Shown one piece after another: positions 25,955 through 34,874 of a stretch of DNA of 64,000 bases (position 1 is its first letter; each line of letters opens with the position of its first letter). Position numbers and translations under genes: made by a program. A model generated the notes under the pieces. That model did not search any database, had not been told where the DNA came from, and was given only the letters and a program-made list of their open reading frames with translations. Source of the DNA: Streptomyces coryli (GTDB lineage: Bacteria > Actinomycetota > Actinomycetes > Streptomycetales > Streptomycetaceae); NCBI RefSeq assembly GCF_011044975.1, contig NZ_JAAKZV010000007.1:1-64000 (forward strand). Reading direction: 5' to 3'.

Positions 25955-26527
25955 ATGCGCACCCTGATCAGCACGGCCTTCGTCTCACTGGACGGCGTCG
26001 TCGAGGCCCCGGGCGGGGAGCCCGGCTACCGCAACTCGGGCTGGACCTTCAAGGGCGTCGAGTTCGTGCCGGAGGCCTTCGAGATCAAGGGCCGCGAGCA
26101 GGACGAGACCTCCGCGCTGCTGCTGGGCCGCACCAGCTATGAGGCGTTCAGCCCGGTCTGGCCGAAGATGGAGGAGTTCGCCAGCCTGGTCGACAAGCCC
26201 AAGTACGTCGTCTCCACCACGCTCAAGGAGGACGACCTCGTCGACAACTGGGGCCCGACCACCATCCTGCGCTCGCTCGACGAGGTGGCCGAGCTGAAGA
26301 AGACCGACGGCGGCAACATCGTCATGCACGGCAGCGCGACGCTGAACCACGGTCTCTCCGACGCGGGCCTCATCGACCGCTACCACCTGCTGGTCTTCCC
26401 GCTCCTCCTCGGCGCCGGCAAGCGGCTCTTCAGCGAGACCGACAAGGACACCCAGCACCTGAAGCTGGTGGAGGCCGAGTCGTACGCGAACGGCCTGCAG
26501 AAGAACGTCTTCGACGTGGTCCGTTGA
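25955..26527 (+). CDS. Dihydrofolate reductase/RibD-C family protein
   Basis: A 190-residue NADPH-dependent reductase fold. Blocks: TAFVSLDGVVEAPGG at the N-terminus, LLLGRTSYEAF (about residues 54-64) and GGNIVMHGSATLNHGL, as in YwjB/YyaP-like proteins. Its substrate is not folate with certainty; streptomycetes carry many paralogues. A strong ribosome site AGAGGAG precedes ATG 25955. It ends 8 bases from the convergent secreted protein gene. Confidence 0.88.
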   Translation: MRTLISTAFVSLDGVVEAPGGEPGYRNSGWTFKGVEFVPEAFEIKGREQDETSALLLGRTSYEAFSPVWPKMEEFASLVDKPKYVVSTTLKEDDLVDNWGPTTILRSLDEVAELKKTDGGNIVMHGSATLNHGLSDAGLIDRYHLLVFPLLLGAGKRLFSETDKDTQHLKLVEAESYANGLQKNVFDVVR

Positions 26528-26534
26528 GGACGTA

Positions 26535-27509
26535 TCAGTCGAGGATGCGGAAGACGCCGATGTCGTCGGCGAGGGCTCCCTGGTCCGGCGAGGTCTGATT
26601 CAGGGAGCCTTCGACCCCGATCCAGCCGTGGAAGGTGCCGTTGTCGTCGATGGCCTGCAGCATCGGCTTGACGTGCGAGTTGCCGCTGTAGCAGTACTCG
26701 CCGCGGTCGATGGCGTGCTGCAGCCGCCAGCCCCACAGGGTGTCGCGGCGGTGCCCTATGGGGGAGCGGGCGGGGGAGATGTAGTACTCCGTGGCGCCCG
26801 CTCCGCCGCCGTTGGTCTCGCCGCCGATGCAGCTGCCCTCGGTGCACTTCTTCCAGTTCTGCAGCCAGAAGGGGCTGCCGTCGCCGTGATCGATATACGG
26901 GTCGGCGCTGACCTCGCTGGTCTTCCACAGGTAGTAGCGGTGGATCATCTTCGACCAGTCCGTGCCGGCCAGTGACGCGAGCGGGACCCGCTTGTCCCAG
27001 GCCCAGTTGGAGCCGGCGCCGAAGCCGTGCGTGGCGCCGTAATTGCTGCCCGCGATCTCGGCATTGGCGAGCGCCCCGCCCGCCTTTGAGGTGAGGGTCC
27101 AGTCCTCGGTCTGCCCGCCGTTCCAGGCGACGTGCAGCCGGTCGCCGCTGACGGAGTAGGTGCCGGTGAGGGTGCTGGAGGCGGCGGTGGACTGGTAGCC
27201 GCCGGCCGTCTGCACGTAGCAGTCGCGGGCCGTGCAGCCGCTCGCCTTGATGCCGGTGGAGGCGCGGGTGACCCGCTTGGTCTGCGACCAGTGCCAGTGG
27301 GTCTCGCTGACCTTGCCGTCGGCGGAGAAGGTGTACTGGCCGAGCCGGACCCAGTTCTTCGTCGACCCGGCCTTCAGCCCGCCGACGGCGATGGTGAACC
27401 GCGCCTTGCCGAGCGGGAGTTCGGCGGCGTGCACGGTGGTGGCGGGCAGGAAGGTGGCGGCGACGGCTGCGATGACGAACAGCGCGAGCGCGGTGAAGCG
27501 GCGGCGCAT
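26535..27509 (-). CDS. Secreted hypothetical protein
   Basis: A 324-residue protein with a clean Sec signal (MRRRFTALALFVIAAVAATF ... VHAAE, cleavage near residue 29). The mature part is Trp/Gly rich (HWHWSQ, DWSKMIHRYYLWK, TLWGWRLQHAIDRG) with four or more Cys, in pairs (SGCTARDC, KKCTEGSC) that suggest disulfides. No known domain was recognised. A sugar- or cell-surface-binding role is possible but not supported by motifs. Confidence 0.72.
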   Translation of the reverse strand: MRRRFTALALFVIAAVAATFLPATTVHAAELPLGKARFTIAVGGLKAGSTKNWVRLGQYTFSADGKVSETHWHWSQTKRVTRASTGIKASGCTARDCYVQTAGGYQSTAASSTLTGTYSVSGDRLHVAWNGGQTEDWTLTSKAGGALANAEIAGSNYGATHGFGAGSNWAWDKRVPLASLAGTDWSKMIHRYYLWKTSEVSADPYIDHGDGSPFWLQNWKKCTEGSCIGGETNGGGAGATEYYISPARSPIGHRRDTLWGWRLQHAIDRGEYCYSGNSHVKPMLQAIDDNGTFHGWIGVEGSLNQTSPDQGALADDIGVFRILD

Positions 27510-27638
27510 GACATCCTCCCGGACGACGGTGGGGGATTCGGTCTGGGCCGTAAGCCCACCGCGAAGCTAGCGTCGCCGGCTTGCGCGCCGGTTGCGCGAC
27601 GGAGGCGTCGGTGATGACCGCACAGGGCTGTCCACCAC

Positions 27639-27655
27639 TGTTGCTCTGGGCAACA
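27639..27655. promoter_or_regulatory. TGTTGC-N5-GCAACA inverted repeat
   Basis: Six-base arms (27639-27644 and 27650-27655) end 10 bases before the FAD oxidoreductase start codon. It lies where the ribosome site should be, and no clear Shine-Dalgarno is seen, so it may be an operator near a leaderless start. Confidence 0.4.
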
Positions 27656-27665
27656 ATTCTGGCTC

Positions 27666-29678
27666 ATGGGACCTGAGCTGACGCGCCGCAGACTGCTGAT
27701 AGCCGCCGGCGCGGGGACGGCCGCGTTCGCCCTCGACGGGACGTTACGCACCGCTGCCGCCGCCGCGCCGACCGACACCGATCTGGTGGTGTACGGCGGC
27801 ACTTCCGCCGGCATCGCCGCCGCCGTGCAGGCGCGGCGGATGGGCGCCACGGTGGTGCTGCTGGAGCCCGGCCGGCACCTCGGCGGCCTGACCACCGGCG
27901 GCCTCGGCGCCACCGACACCGGGAACGGCGGGGCCATCGGCGGGATCGCCGGGGAGTTCTACCGCCGTATCCACGCCGCGTACAACGGCACCCCGGTCAC
28001 TCCGGACTCGCCCGCCCGCTACGTCTTCGAACCGCATGTCGCCGCCGCCGTCTTCGCCGAGCTGCTCGACGAGGCGGGGGTGCCGGTGGTGCGCGAGGCG
28101 CGGCTCGCCTCGGTGGAGAAGCGCGGGAACCGGCTGCTGCGGCTGATCACCGCGGGCGGGACCGCGTACCGCGGCCGGATGTTCATCGACGCCACCTACG
28201 AGGGCGACCTGATGGCGAAGGCCGGAGTGGCCTTCACGACGGGCCGCGAGGGCAACGCCAAGTACGACGAGACCCTCAACGGCGTCCAGCACCGCACCGG
28301 CCACCAGTTCGTCCACCGCGTGGACCCGTACGTGACCCCGGGCAGCCCGTCGAGCGGCCTGCTGCCGGGCGTATCAAGCGCCGCCCTCGCGCCCAACGGC
28401 ACCGCGGACGACAAGATCCAGGCCTACAACTACCGCATGTGCCTCACCAAGGCCGCCGACCGCATCCGCTTCCCGAAGCCGTCCGGCTACGAGCCGATGC
28501 GCTACGAGCTGCTGCTGCGCTATATCCAGGCGGGCTGGACCGGACCGTTCTTCACGACGACGCAGATGGGCGGCGGCAAGACCGACTCCAACAACAACGG
28601 CGCGTTCTCGACGGACCACATCGGCTTCAACTACGGCTATCCGCTGGGCTCGTACGCCCAGCGCGAGTCGATTGCCGTCGAGCACCGCACCTACCAGCAG
28701 GGCTTCATGTGGTTCCTCGCGAACGACCCGCGGGTGCCCGAGTCGATCCGCACATCGGTCGGCGCGTGGGGGCTGCCGGCGGATGAGTTCACCGGCTACG
28801 GCGGCTGGCCGCCGCAGCTGTACGTGCGCGAGGCGCGGCGGATGGTGTCGTCGTACGTGATGACCGAGCACGAGTGCCGCGGCCGGGTGAAGGTGCCGGA
28901 CCCGGTCGGGCTCGCTTCGTACACGATGGACTCGCACAACTGCCAGCGCCTGGTCGTCGACGGCGCGGCCCGCAACGAGGGCGACGTCCAGGTCGGCGTG
29001 CCCGCCCCGTACGGGATCAGCTACCGCTCGATCGTCCCCGTCGAGTCGCAGTGCGCGAACCTCCTCGTCCCGGTGGCGCTCGCGGCCTCGCACATCGCGT
29101 ACGGATCGATCCGCATGGAACCGGTCTTCATGATCCTCGCCCAGTCGGCGGCGACGGCGGCCCGCATGGCCATCGACACGAACGCGCCGGTCCAGCGCGT
29201 CCCGTACGCGAATCTCGGGACCCGCCTGCGCGCCGACGGCCAACTGCTGGACTGGCCGCCGACCGTGCCCGGCCAGGTCGTGGTCGACAACGCCTCACCG
29301 AGCGGCGTCACGACCGACGGCGTCTGGACGTCCAGCACCTCCATCCCCGGCTACTACGGCACCGACTACCTCCACGACGGCAACGGCAACAAGGGCATCA
29401 CCCGGCTCCGCTTCCGCCCTGACCTGCCGGATGCCGGCACGTGGACGGTGGCGCTGCGCTGGACCGCCGACCCGAACCGGGCTAGCAACGTGCCGGTGGA
29501 CGTGGAGACCAGTGCGGGCACCACCACCAAGACCGTGGACCAGCGCACCCAGGGCGGCCAGTGGGTGCTGCTGGGGAGCTGGGACTTCACCGCGGGCACC
29601 GGCGGCAGCGTGCTCATCCGCACGGACGGCACGGACGGTTATGTGGTCGCGGACGCCGTGCGGTTCACGCCGACGTGA
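27666..29678 (+). CDS. Tat-exported FAD oxidoreductase with golvesin-like C-terminus
   Basis: A 670-residue secreted flavoprotein. It has a twin-arginine signal (TRRRLLIAAGAGTAAFA), then an FAD_oxidored domain with the dinucleotide fold VVYGGTSAGIAAAVQARRMG (about residues 39-58) and LLEPGRHLGGLTTGG. The last ~135 residues (from VVDNASPSG) look like the golvesin C-terminal/xanthan-lyase-type beta-sandwich that binds carbohydrate (SIPGYYGTDYLHD, GTWTVALRW, YVVADAVRF). Proteins of this class occur in glycan-degradation loci. Leu27, within the signal peptide, is a TTA codon (27744-27746), a likely bldA-dependence mark. Enzymatic substrate unknown. Confidence 0.85.
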   Translation: MGPELTRRRLLIAAGAGTAAFALDGTLRTAAAAAPTDTDLVVYGGTSAGIAAAVQARRMGATVVLLEPGRHLGGLTTGGLGATDTGNGGAIGGIAGEFYRRIHAAYNGTPVTPDSPARYVFEPHVAAAVFAELLDEAGVPVVREARLASVEKRGNRLLRLITAGGTAYRGRMFIDATYEGDLMAKAGVAFTTGREGNAKYDETLNGVQHRTGHQFVHRVDPYVTPGSPSSGLLPGVSSAALAPNGTADDKIQAYNYRMCLTKAADRIRFPKPSGYEPMRYELLLRYIQAGWTGPFFTTTQMGGGKTDSNNNGAFSTDHIGFNYGYPLGSYAQRESIAVEHRTYQQGFMWFLANDPRVPESIRTSVGAWGLPADEFTGYGGWPPQLYVREARRMVSSYVMTEHECRGRVKVPDPVGLASYTMDSHNCQRLVVDGAARNEGDVQVGVPAPYGISYRSIVPVESQCANLLVPVALAASHIAYGSIRMEPVFMILAQSAATAARMAIDTNAPVQRVPYANLGTRLRADGQLLDWPPTVPGQVVVDNASPSGVTTDGVWTSSTSIPGYYGTDYLHDGNGNKGITRLRFRPDLPDAGTWTVALRWTADPNRASNVPVDVETSAGTTTKTVDQRTQGGQWVLLGSWDFTAGTGGSVLIRTDGTDGYVVADAVRFTPT

Positions 29679-29703
29679 CGTGTCGTCGGAGTAGGCGCGG
29701 TGG

Positions 29704-30000
29704 TCAGCGCAGGTGGTCCTCCACCCGCTCGACCTTCGCCTCGAGCTGTCCGGTGTAGCCGGGGCGGATGTCGGCCTTCAGGACCAGGGAGACCCGTGCG
29801 GAGCCCTGGCCGGCGGCCTCAACTGCGCGTTTGACGACGTCCATCACCTCGTCCCACTCGCCTTCGATGTTGGTGAACATCGCGTTGGTGGAGTTCGGCA
29901 GGCCCGAGTCCCGGACCACCTGCACGGCCCGGGCCACGGCCTCACTGACGCCGCCGTCCGGGTCGTCGCCGGACGGGCTGACGCTGAATGCGACGAGCAT
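29704..30000 (-). CDS. MTH1187-family thiamine-binding protein (DUF77)
   Basis: A 98-residue ferredoxin-like-fold protein typical of the MTH1187/YkoF family, which binds thiamine or related pyrimidines. Blocks: VAFSVSPSG at the N-terminus, RAVQVVRDSGLPNSTNAM and GEWDEVMDVVKRAVE. ATG at 30000 follows AAAGGA. It is 27 bases downstream of uppP on the same strand, but no functional link is obvious. Confidence 0.85.
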   Translation of the reverse strand: MLVAFSVSPSGDDPDGGVSEAVARAVQVVRDSGLPNSTNAMFTNIEGEWDEVMDVVKRAVEAAGQGSARVSLVLKADIRPGYTGQLEAKVERVEDHLR

Positions 30001-30027
30001 GACGTTCCTTTCTCCGTTTCGGCCCTG

Positions 30028-30906
30028 CTAGTGCACCGCTTCGCCCGCGTGCGGCTCCAGGACGCCGAAGAGGATCAGGGCGAAGATGAGCAGGCCCAGC
30101 AGGACGCGGTAGATCACGAAGGGCAGGAAGGAGTGGGTCGTGATGAAGCGCATCAACCAGGCGATCACCGCGTAGCCCACGAAGAAGGCGATCACTGTCG
30201 CGAGGATGATCGTGCCCCACTGGACGTTCGGCTGTTCCGCTACGTCCTTGAGCTCGAAGAGGCCCGAGGCCAACACCGCCGGGATCGCCAGGAGGAATGA
30301 GTAGCGGGCCGCCGCCTCGCGGTTGTAGCCGAGGAAGAGGCCGCCGGTGATCGTGGCGCCGGAGCGGGAGACGCCCGGGACCAGGGCCAGCGCCTGTGCG
30401 GCGCCGAAGAGGAGGCCGTCGCGGGTGTTGAGGTCCTGGAGGGACTTGCGCTGAGTGGGAGCGCGGTGCTTGCCGCCGATGTCGCCGTCGCGGGAGGCGC
30501 GCCAGTCGGCGAAGCCGAGGAGGAGGCCCATGAGGATCAGGGTGGTGGCGGTGAGGCGCAGGTCGCGGAAGGGTCCCTCGATCGAGTCCTTGAAGACGAG
30601 GCCGAGTACCCCGATCGGGATCGAGCCGATGATCACCAGCCAGCCCATCTTGGCGTCGTGGTCGCCGCGCAGGGACTTGTTGACCAGCGAGCGGGACCAG
30701 GCCGAGATGATCCGGACGATGTCCTTGCGGAAGTAGATGATCACCGCCAGCTCGGTGCCGATCTGCGTGATCGCGGTGAAGGCGGCGCCGGGGTCCTGCC
30801 AGCCGGCGAAGGCGGCGGTCAGGCGCAGGTGGGCGCTGGAAGAGATCGGGAGGAATTCCGTCAGCCCCTGGACGAGACCGAGGATGACTGATTCGAACCA
30901 GGTCAT
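30028..30906 (-). CDS. uppP: Undecaprenyl-diphosphate phosphatase
   Basis: A 292-residue membrane enzyme that recycles the undecaprenyl carrier for cell-wall synthesis. Signature blocks: GLVQGLTEFLPISSSAHL (about residues 10-27, active-site Glu and Ser) and LVPGVSRSGATI (about residues 173-184). It also gives low-level bacitracin resistance when abundant. Streptomycetes usually carry more than one copy. Confidence 0.95.
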   Translation of the reverse strand: MTWFESVILGLVQGLTEFLPISSSAHLRLTAAFAGWQDPGAAFTAITQIGTELAVIIYFRKDIVRIISAWSRSLVNKSLRGDHDAKMGWLVIIGSIPIGVLGLVFKDSIEGPFRDLRLTATTLILMGLLLGFADWRASRDGDIGGKHRAPTQRKSLQDLNTRDGLLFGAAQALALVPGVSRSGATITGGLFLGYNREAAARYSFLLAIPAVLASGLFELKDVAEQPNVQWGTIILATVIAFFVGYAVIAWLMRFITTHSFLPFVIYRVLLGLLIFALILFGVLEPHAGEAVH

Positions 30907-30978
30907 AGGAGGGGCTGCACAGTCCTTACGAAACGAAACGGAACGAAGCGTCGCCGGGGCCAGGGGCCGGAAGAGATC

Positions 30979-31737
30979 CTATGGGCCCGGGGTGAGGACG
31001 CCGACCGCAGGGTCGGCCACCGGCGCCGCGGCCCGCGCCGCCGCGCCCCGCCGGCGCCGCCGCCAGGCCACGCCCGCCCCCACACCCGCACTGATCACGA
31101 TGAAGCCGAGCGCGGCGAAGAAGCCGGGGGAGAGGGGGTCGGAGGCGCTGGATCCGGCGACCACGTACGCCGCCGTGTTCGGCACGCAGCCGACCGCCGT
31201 CGCCAGCAGGAACGGCGTCCACCCCATCCGGGAGACGGCCGCACAGTAGTTCGCCGCGGCGAACGGCACCCCCGGGAAGACCCGCAGCGCCAGCATCGAC
31301 CGGAAGCCGCGCCGGCTCAGCTGCCGGTCCGCCGCCGCCAGCCACCGCGCCCGCTGCACCGGTCCGCGCAGCGCTGCCTGCCCGAGCACCCGCCCGAGGC
31401 CGAAGGAGATCCCGGCCCCGAGCACCGTGCCCGCGACCGCCGCGGCCAGCCCGCCCTGCAGGCCGAAGAGCGCACCGGAGGCGAGGTTCAGCAGGGGCCG
31501 CGGCACGAGAGCCGCCGTGCACAGTCCGTAAGCGAGCCCGAAGAACGCCACCGCGGGCGCGCCGGTGACGGCGAGCAGCCGGCCGTTGGAGATCAGCTCA
31601 TGCGGCTGGAAGACGGCCACCGCGACCGCGGCGGCCGCGAGCAGCGCGACGAGCAGCCCCAGGCGGGACCACGGGTGGGTCACGGCCCGGAGGCAGGCTG
31701 CGGGGAGGCCGTCGGAAGCGGCGACGGGTCGGTCCAT
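30979..31737 (-). CDS. TVP38/TMEM64 family (DedA-like) membrane protein
   Basis: A 252-residue protein with about six hydrophobic segments and VTT/DedA core motifs: GLAYGLCTAALVPRPLLNLASG, GALFGLQGGLAAAVAGTVLGAG and FRSMLALRVFPGVPFAAANYCAA. Homologues move phospholipid or undecaprenyl phosphate across the membrane, which would fit the uppP neighbour (inferred). The tail is Arg/Ala rich. Confidence 0.85.
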   Translation of the reverse strand: MDRPVAASDGLPAACLRAVTHPWSRLGLLVALLAAAAVAVAVFQPHELISNGRLLAVTGAPAVAFFGLAYGLCTAALVPRPLLNLASGALFGLQGGLAAAVAGTVLGAGISFGLGRVLGQAALRGPVQRARWLAAADRQLSRRGFRSMLALRVFPGVPFAAANYCAAVSRMGWTPFLLATAVGCVPNTAAYVVAGSSASDPLSPGFFAALGFIVISAGVGAGVAWRRRRRGAAARAAAPVADPAVGVLTPGP

Positions 31738-31813
31738 CGCTGGAGCCTAACCGACGATACGTCCGGAGTGCCGTGACGGAGACGACCGGGACAGGCTCGT
31801 TACGGTGGCGGGC

Positions 31814-32488
31814 ATGCTGGCAGACACCGTCCTCACCCGGCTCACGGCGGCGTATCCGACGGCCGCCGATCCGGTACGGGCCGAGCAGACCGTCGCGTAC
31901 ATGAAGGGCGTCGTCCCCTTCCTCGGCATCCCCGCCCCGGAGCGGCGCGCGCTCGACCGCACGGTTCTGGCCGGGCTGCCGCGCCCGGACGAGGAGGACT
32001 GCGCGGAGATCGCGCTGCGCTGCTGGCAGCTGCCCGAGCGCGAGTACCACCTCTTCGCCGTCGACTATCTGCGCCGCTATGTGAAGCGGCTGAGCTCCGG
32101 CTTCCTGCCCACCGTGCGCGAGCTGATCACTCACCGCTCCTGGTGGGACACGGTGGACGCGCTCGCCGCGCACGTCGTCGGCGGTCTCGTCGCCGCCGAC
32201 CCGAAGCTGGCCGCCGACATGGACCGCTGGATCGAGGACGACGACCTCTGGGTCGCCCGTACCGCCCTGCTCCACCAGCTCCGCTTCAAAGCCGCCACCG
32301 ACACCGACCGCCTCTTCGGCTACTGCCTGCGCCGCGCGAACCACCCCGACTTCTTCATCCGCAAGGCGATCGGCTGGTGCCTGCGCGAGTACGCCAAGAC
32401 CGATCCGGCGGCCGTCCGCACCTTCGTCACCGCGCACCGCGGCGAGCTGTCGCCGCTGTCCGTACGCGAGGCGCTCAAGAACCTCTGA
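31814..32488 (+). CDS. AlkD-like DNA alkylation repair protein
   Basis: About 224 residues of HEAT-like helical repeats, as in AlkC/AlkD DNA glycosylases that remove 3-methyladenine and related bases. Blocks: FLGIPAPERRALDR, SWWDTVDALAAHVVGG, FFIRKAIGWCLREYAKTDP and SVREALKNL. ATG 31814 was used; GTG 31805 in the same frame is an alternative. It is divergent from the TVP38-like gene. Confidence 0.88.
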   Translation: MLADTVLTRLTAAYPTAADPVRAEQTVAYMKGVVPFLGIPAPERRALDRTVLAGLPRPDEEDCAEIALRCWQLPEREYHLFAVDYLRRYVKRLSSGFLPTVRELITHRSWWDTVDALAAHVVGGLVAADPKLAADMDRWIEDDDLWVARTALLHQLRFKAATDTDRLFGYCLRRANHPDFFIRKAIGWCLREYAKTDPAAVRTFVTAHRGELSPLSVREALKNL

Positions 32489-32660
32489 AGAAAACCCTTC
32501 GACGTCGCACCCCGCCATGCGCGATCATCAGCGGCATGTTCCGGCACGCCTTCTCCGCGACCACGTCTGCAGCAGCAGACGCGCTGAAGGCTGCCCTGGA
32601 CTTCTTCGCAGCAGCAGCAGCCGACGGCGCCCGAGGCTGACCCTTCCCGGATAGCGATCC

Positions 32661-32704
32661 GCGGACCCCCGAGGGGGAGGGTCGGCGGGACGCGCGGGGT
32701 CCGC
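32661..32704. promoter_or_regulatory. Inverted repeat in the tuf3 leader
   Basis: GCGGACCCC (32661-32669) pairs perfectly with GGGGTCCGC (32696-32704), 35 bases before the tuf3 ATG. A second short stem GTCTGC-AGCA-GCAGAC lies at about 32567-32582. The 250-base gap holds a 34-codon Ala-rich reading frame (32536-32640) without a convincing ribosome site, not called as a gene. A role in leader control of tuf3 is possible. Confidence 0.45.
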
Positions 32705-32738
32705 AGCTGCCAGACATCATCAGTTGCGAGGAAGAGAC

Positions 32739-33914
32739 ATGCCCAAGCAGGCATACGTGCGCACCAAGCCGCACCTCAACATCGGCACCATGGGCCACGT
32801 CGACCACGGCAAGACGACGCTCACCGCCGCGATCACCAAGGTGCTCAGCGAGCGCGCCGGCGGCTCCGGCTCCTTCGTCCCGTTCGACCGTATCGACCGG
32901 GCCCCGGAGGAGGCGGCGCGCGGCATCACGATCAACATCGCGCACGTCGAGTACGAGACCCAGACCCGGCACTACGCCCACGTCGACATGCCCGGGCACG
33001 CCGACTACGTCAAGAACATGGTCACCGGCGCCGCCCAGCTGGACGGCGCGATCCTGGTCGTCTCGGCGACCGACGGCGTCATGCCGCAAACCGCCGAGCA
33101 CGTCCTGCTCGCCCGCCAGGTCGGCGTCGAGCACGTCGTCGTCGCGCTGAACAAGGCCGACGCCGGCGACCCCGAGCTGACCGACCTGGTCGAGCTGGAG
33201 GTCCGCGAGCTGCTGGCGAAGCACGGCTTCGACGGCGACGGCGTCCCGGTCGTACGGGTCTCCGGGCTCAAGGCGCTCGAGGGCGACCCGCGATGGTCGG
33301 CGGCGATCGAGGCGCTGCTCGACGCGGTCGACGTGTACGTGCCCATGCCGGAGCGGTACACGGACGCGCCGTTCCTGCTGCCGGTGGAGAACGTGCTCAC
33401 CATCACCGGGCGCGGCACGGTCGTCACGGGCGCGGTCGAGCGCGGCACGGTGCGCGTCGGCGACAAGGTCGAGGTGCTGGGCGCGGAGATCGAGACGACG
33501 GTCACCGGCCTGGAGACCTTCGGCAAGCCGATGGAGTCCGCCGAGGCCGGCGACAACGTCGCGCTGCTGCTGCGCGGCGTCGCCCGGGACGCGGTGCGCC
33601 GCGGGCACATCGTCGCCGAGCCCGGCAGCGTGGCGCCGCGGCGGCGGTTCACCGCGCAGGTGTACCTGCTGCCCGCGGCGGAGGGCGGCCGGCACTCCGC
33701 GATCGTCACCGGCTACCGGCCGCAGTTCTACATCCGCACCGCGGACGTGGTCGGCGACATCGACCTCGGCGAGGCGGGCGTCGCCCGGCCCGGCGACACG
33801 GTCGAGCTGTCGGTCCAGCTCGGCCGCGAGGTGCCGCTCGAGCCGGGGCTGACCTTCGCCATCCGCGAGGGCGGCCGCACGGTGGGGGCGGGCACGGTCA
33901 CGGAGGTGCGGTAG
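32739..33914 (+). CDS. tuf3: Elongation factor Tu, third type (EF-Tu3)
   Basis: A 391-residue EF-Tu with intact G motifs: GHVDHGKT, the [12 protein letters not shown] switch and NKAD. It carries delivery of aminoacyl-tRNA to the ribosome. It differs from the main streptomycete EF-Tu in many conserved places (for example [21 protein letters not shown]) and resembles the divergent Tuf3 of S. coelicolor, reported to be poorly expressed and stringently induced. Only streptomycete-type genomes carry tuf3, which supports the taxonomic call. It stands alone, not next to rpsL/fusA. ATG 32739 has GAGGAAGAG upstream. Confidence 0.93.
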   Translation: MPKQAYVRTKPHLNIGTMGHVDHGKTTLTAAITKVLSERAGGSGSFVPFDRIDRAPEEAARGITINIAHVEYETQTRHYAHVDMPGHADYVKNMVTGAAQLDGAILVVSATDGVMPQTAEHVLLARQVGVEHVVVALNKADAGDPELTDLVELEVRELLAKHGFDGDGVPVVRVSGLKALEGDPRWSAAIEALLDAVDVYVPMPERYTDAPFLLPVENVLTITGRGTVVTGAVERGTVRVGDKVEVLGAEIETTVTGLETFGKPMESAEAGDNVALLLRGVARDAVRRGHIVAEPGSVAPRRRFTAQVYLLPAAEGGRHSAIVTGYRPQFYIRTADVVGDIDLGEAGVARPGDTVELSVQLGREVPLEPGLTFAIREGGRTVGAGTVTEVR

Positions 33915-33942
33915 GGCCGCCTCCGTAACGCCCCTGCCACGA

Positions 33943-33979
33943 CCGCTGCCGCATCCGCATCGCGCGGGTGCGGCAGCGG
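33943..33979 (+). terminator. Hairpin downstream of tuf3
   Basis: CCGCTGCCGCA (33943-33953) pairs with TGCGGCAGCGG (33969-33979) around a 15-base loop, 29 bases after the tuf3 stop. No T-run, as is common in streptomycetes. The stop region itself also forms a CGG...CCG stem (about 33901-33925). Confidence 0.6.
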
Positions 33980-33992
33980 TGACAATAGGGCG

Positions 33993-34874
33993 GTGGATAC
34001 GGACGACGAGCTGACGGACGATGAGCTGACGGACGAGCCGATACCCGTCACCGCCGCGGTCGACGGCGGCACGGCCAAGCTGCTGCCCGATGTCGACCGG
34101 CCGAACGCGTGGCTGCTCACGGTGGACGGCGCGCCGCAGTCGTACGTCGATCTCGACGACCCGACGTACCTGGAATTCGAGTACGCGCGCCGCGTCGCGC
34201 ACGTCATCGACGCGACCTTCGCCGAGGGCCGTCCGCTCGACGTCCTGCACCTCGGCGGTGGTGCGCTCACCCTGCCGCGCCGGCTGGTGGCCACCCGCCC
34301 CGGCTCCCGGCAGCTCGTCGTCGACAACGACCGCCCGCTGCTCCGCCTCATCACCGACCACCTGCCGCTGCCGGCCGACAGCGGGGTCACGCTGCTGGCG
34401 GAGGACGCCCGTACGGCGCTCGAGCAGGTGCCGGCGGGCGCGTACGACCTGATCATCGCGGACGTGTACGGGGGCTCGCGGTCCCCGGCCCGTATCGCCT
34501 CCGCCGAATACGCGCTGGCCGCCGCGACCGCGCTGCGCCCCGACGGCATCTACATCGCCAACCTCGCCGACTCGGCCCCTTTCCGCTTCCTCGGCTCCCA
34601 ACTCGCCAACGCCGCCCCCGTCTTCGCGGGCCGCTGCCTCATCGCCGAACCGGGCGTCCTGCGCGGCCGTCGCTTCGGCAACGCGCTGCTGGTGGCGGCC
34701 CACCAGGAGCCGGAGGTGGGCGAGTTCGCCCGCCGGGTGGCAGCGGACCCATTCCCGGCACGGGTGGTCCACGGCGCCTCCCTCGACCGACTGTGCCCGG
34801 GCGCTCAGCCGGTGGCAGACGCAGACGCGGTCCCGTCCCCGGAACCGCCGCGGGGCGCCTTCACGGTGGGCTGA
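33993..34874 (+). CDS. Spermidine synthase-like protein
   Basis: A 293-residue protein of the spermidine/spermine synthase superfamily: VLHLGGGALTLPRRL (about residues 84-98, SAM-site glycine motif) and YDLIIADVYGG. The N-terminal 20 residues are a very acidic repeat of DELTD. Lacking the aminopropyl-specific loop of true SpeE in plain view, it may be an aminopropyl transferase of unknown specificity. It overlaps the convergent MFS gene by 70 bases. Start GTG 33993 is set by the frame and not by a strong ribosome site. Confidence 0.75.
   Translation: MDTDDELTDDELTDEPIPVTAAVDGGTAKLLPDVDRPNAWLLTVDGAPQSYVDLDDPTYLEFEYARRVAHVIDATFAEGRPLDVLHLGGGALTLPRRLVATRPGSRQLVVDNDRPLLRLITDHLPLPADSGVTLLAEDARTALEQVPAGAYDLIIADVYGGSRSPARIASAEYALAAATALRPDGIYIANLADSAPFRFLGSQLANAAPVFAGRCLIAEPGVLRGRRFGNALLVAAHQEPEVGEFARRVAADPFPARVVHGASLDRLCPGAQPVADADAVPSPEPPRGAFTVG

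Noticed and set aside
32536-32640. 34-codon Ala-rich reading frame before tuf3
   Set aside because: No good ribosome site and low-complexity composition; codon bias is not convincing.
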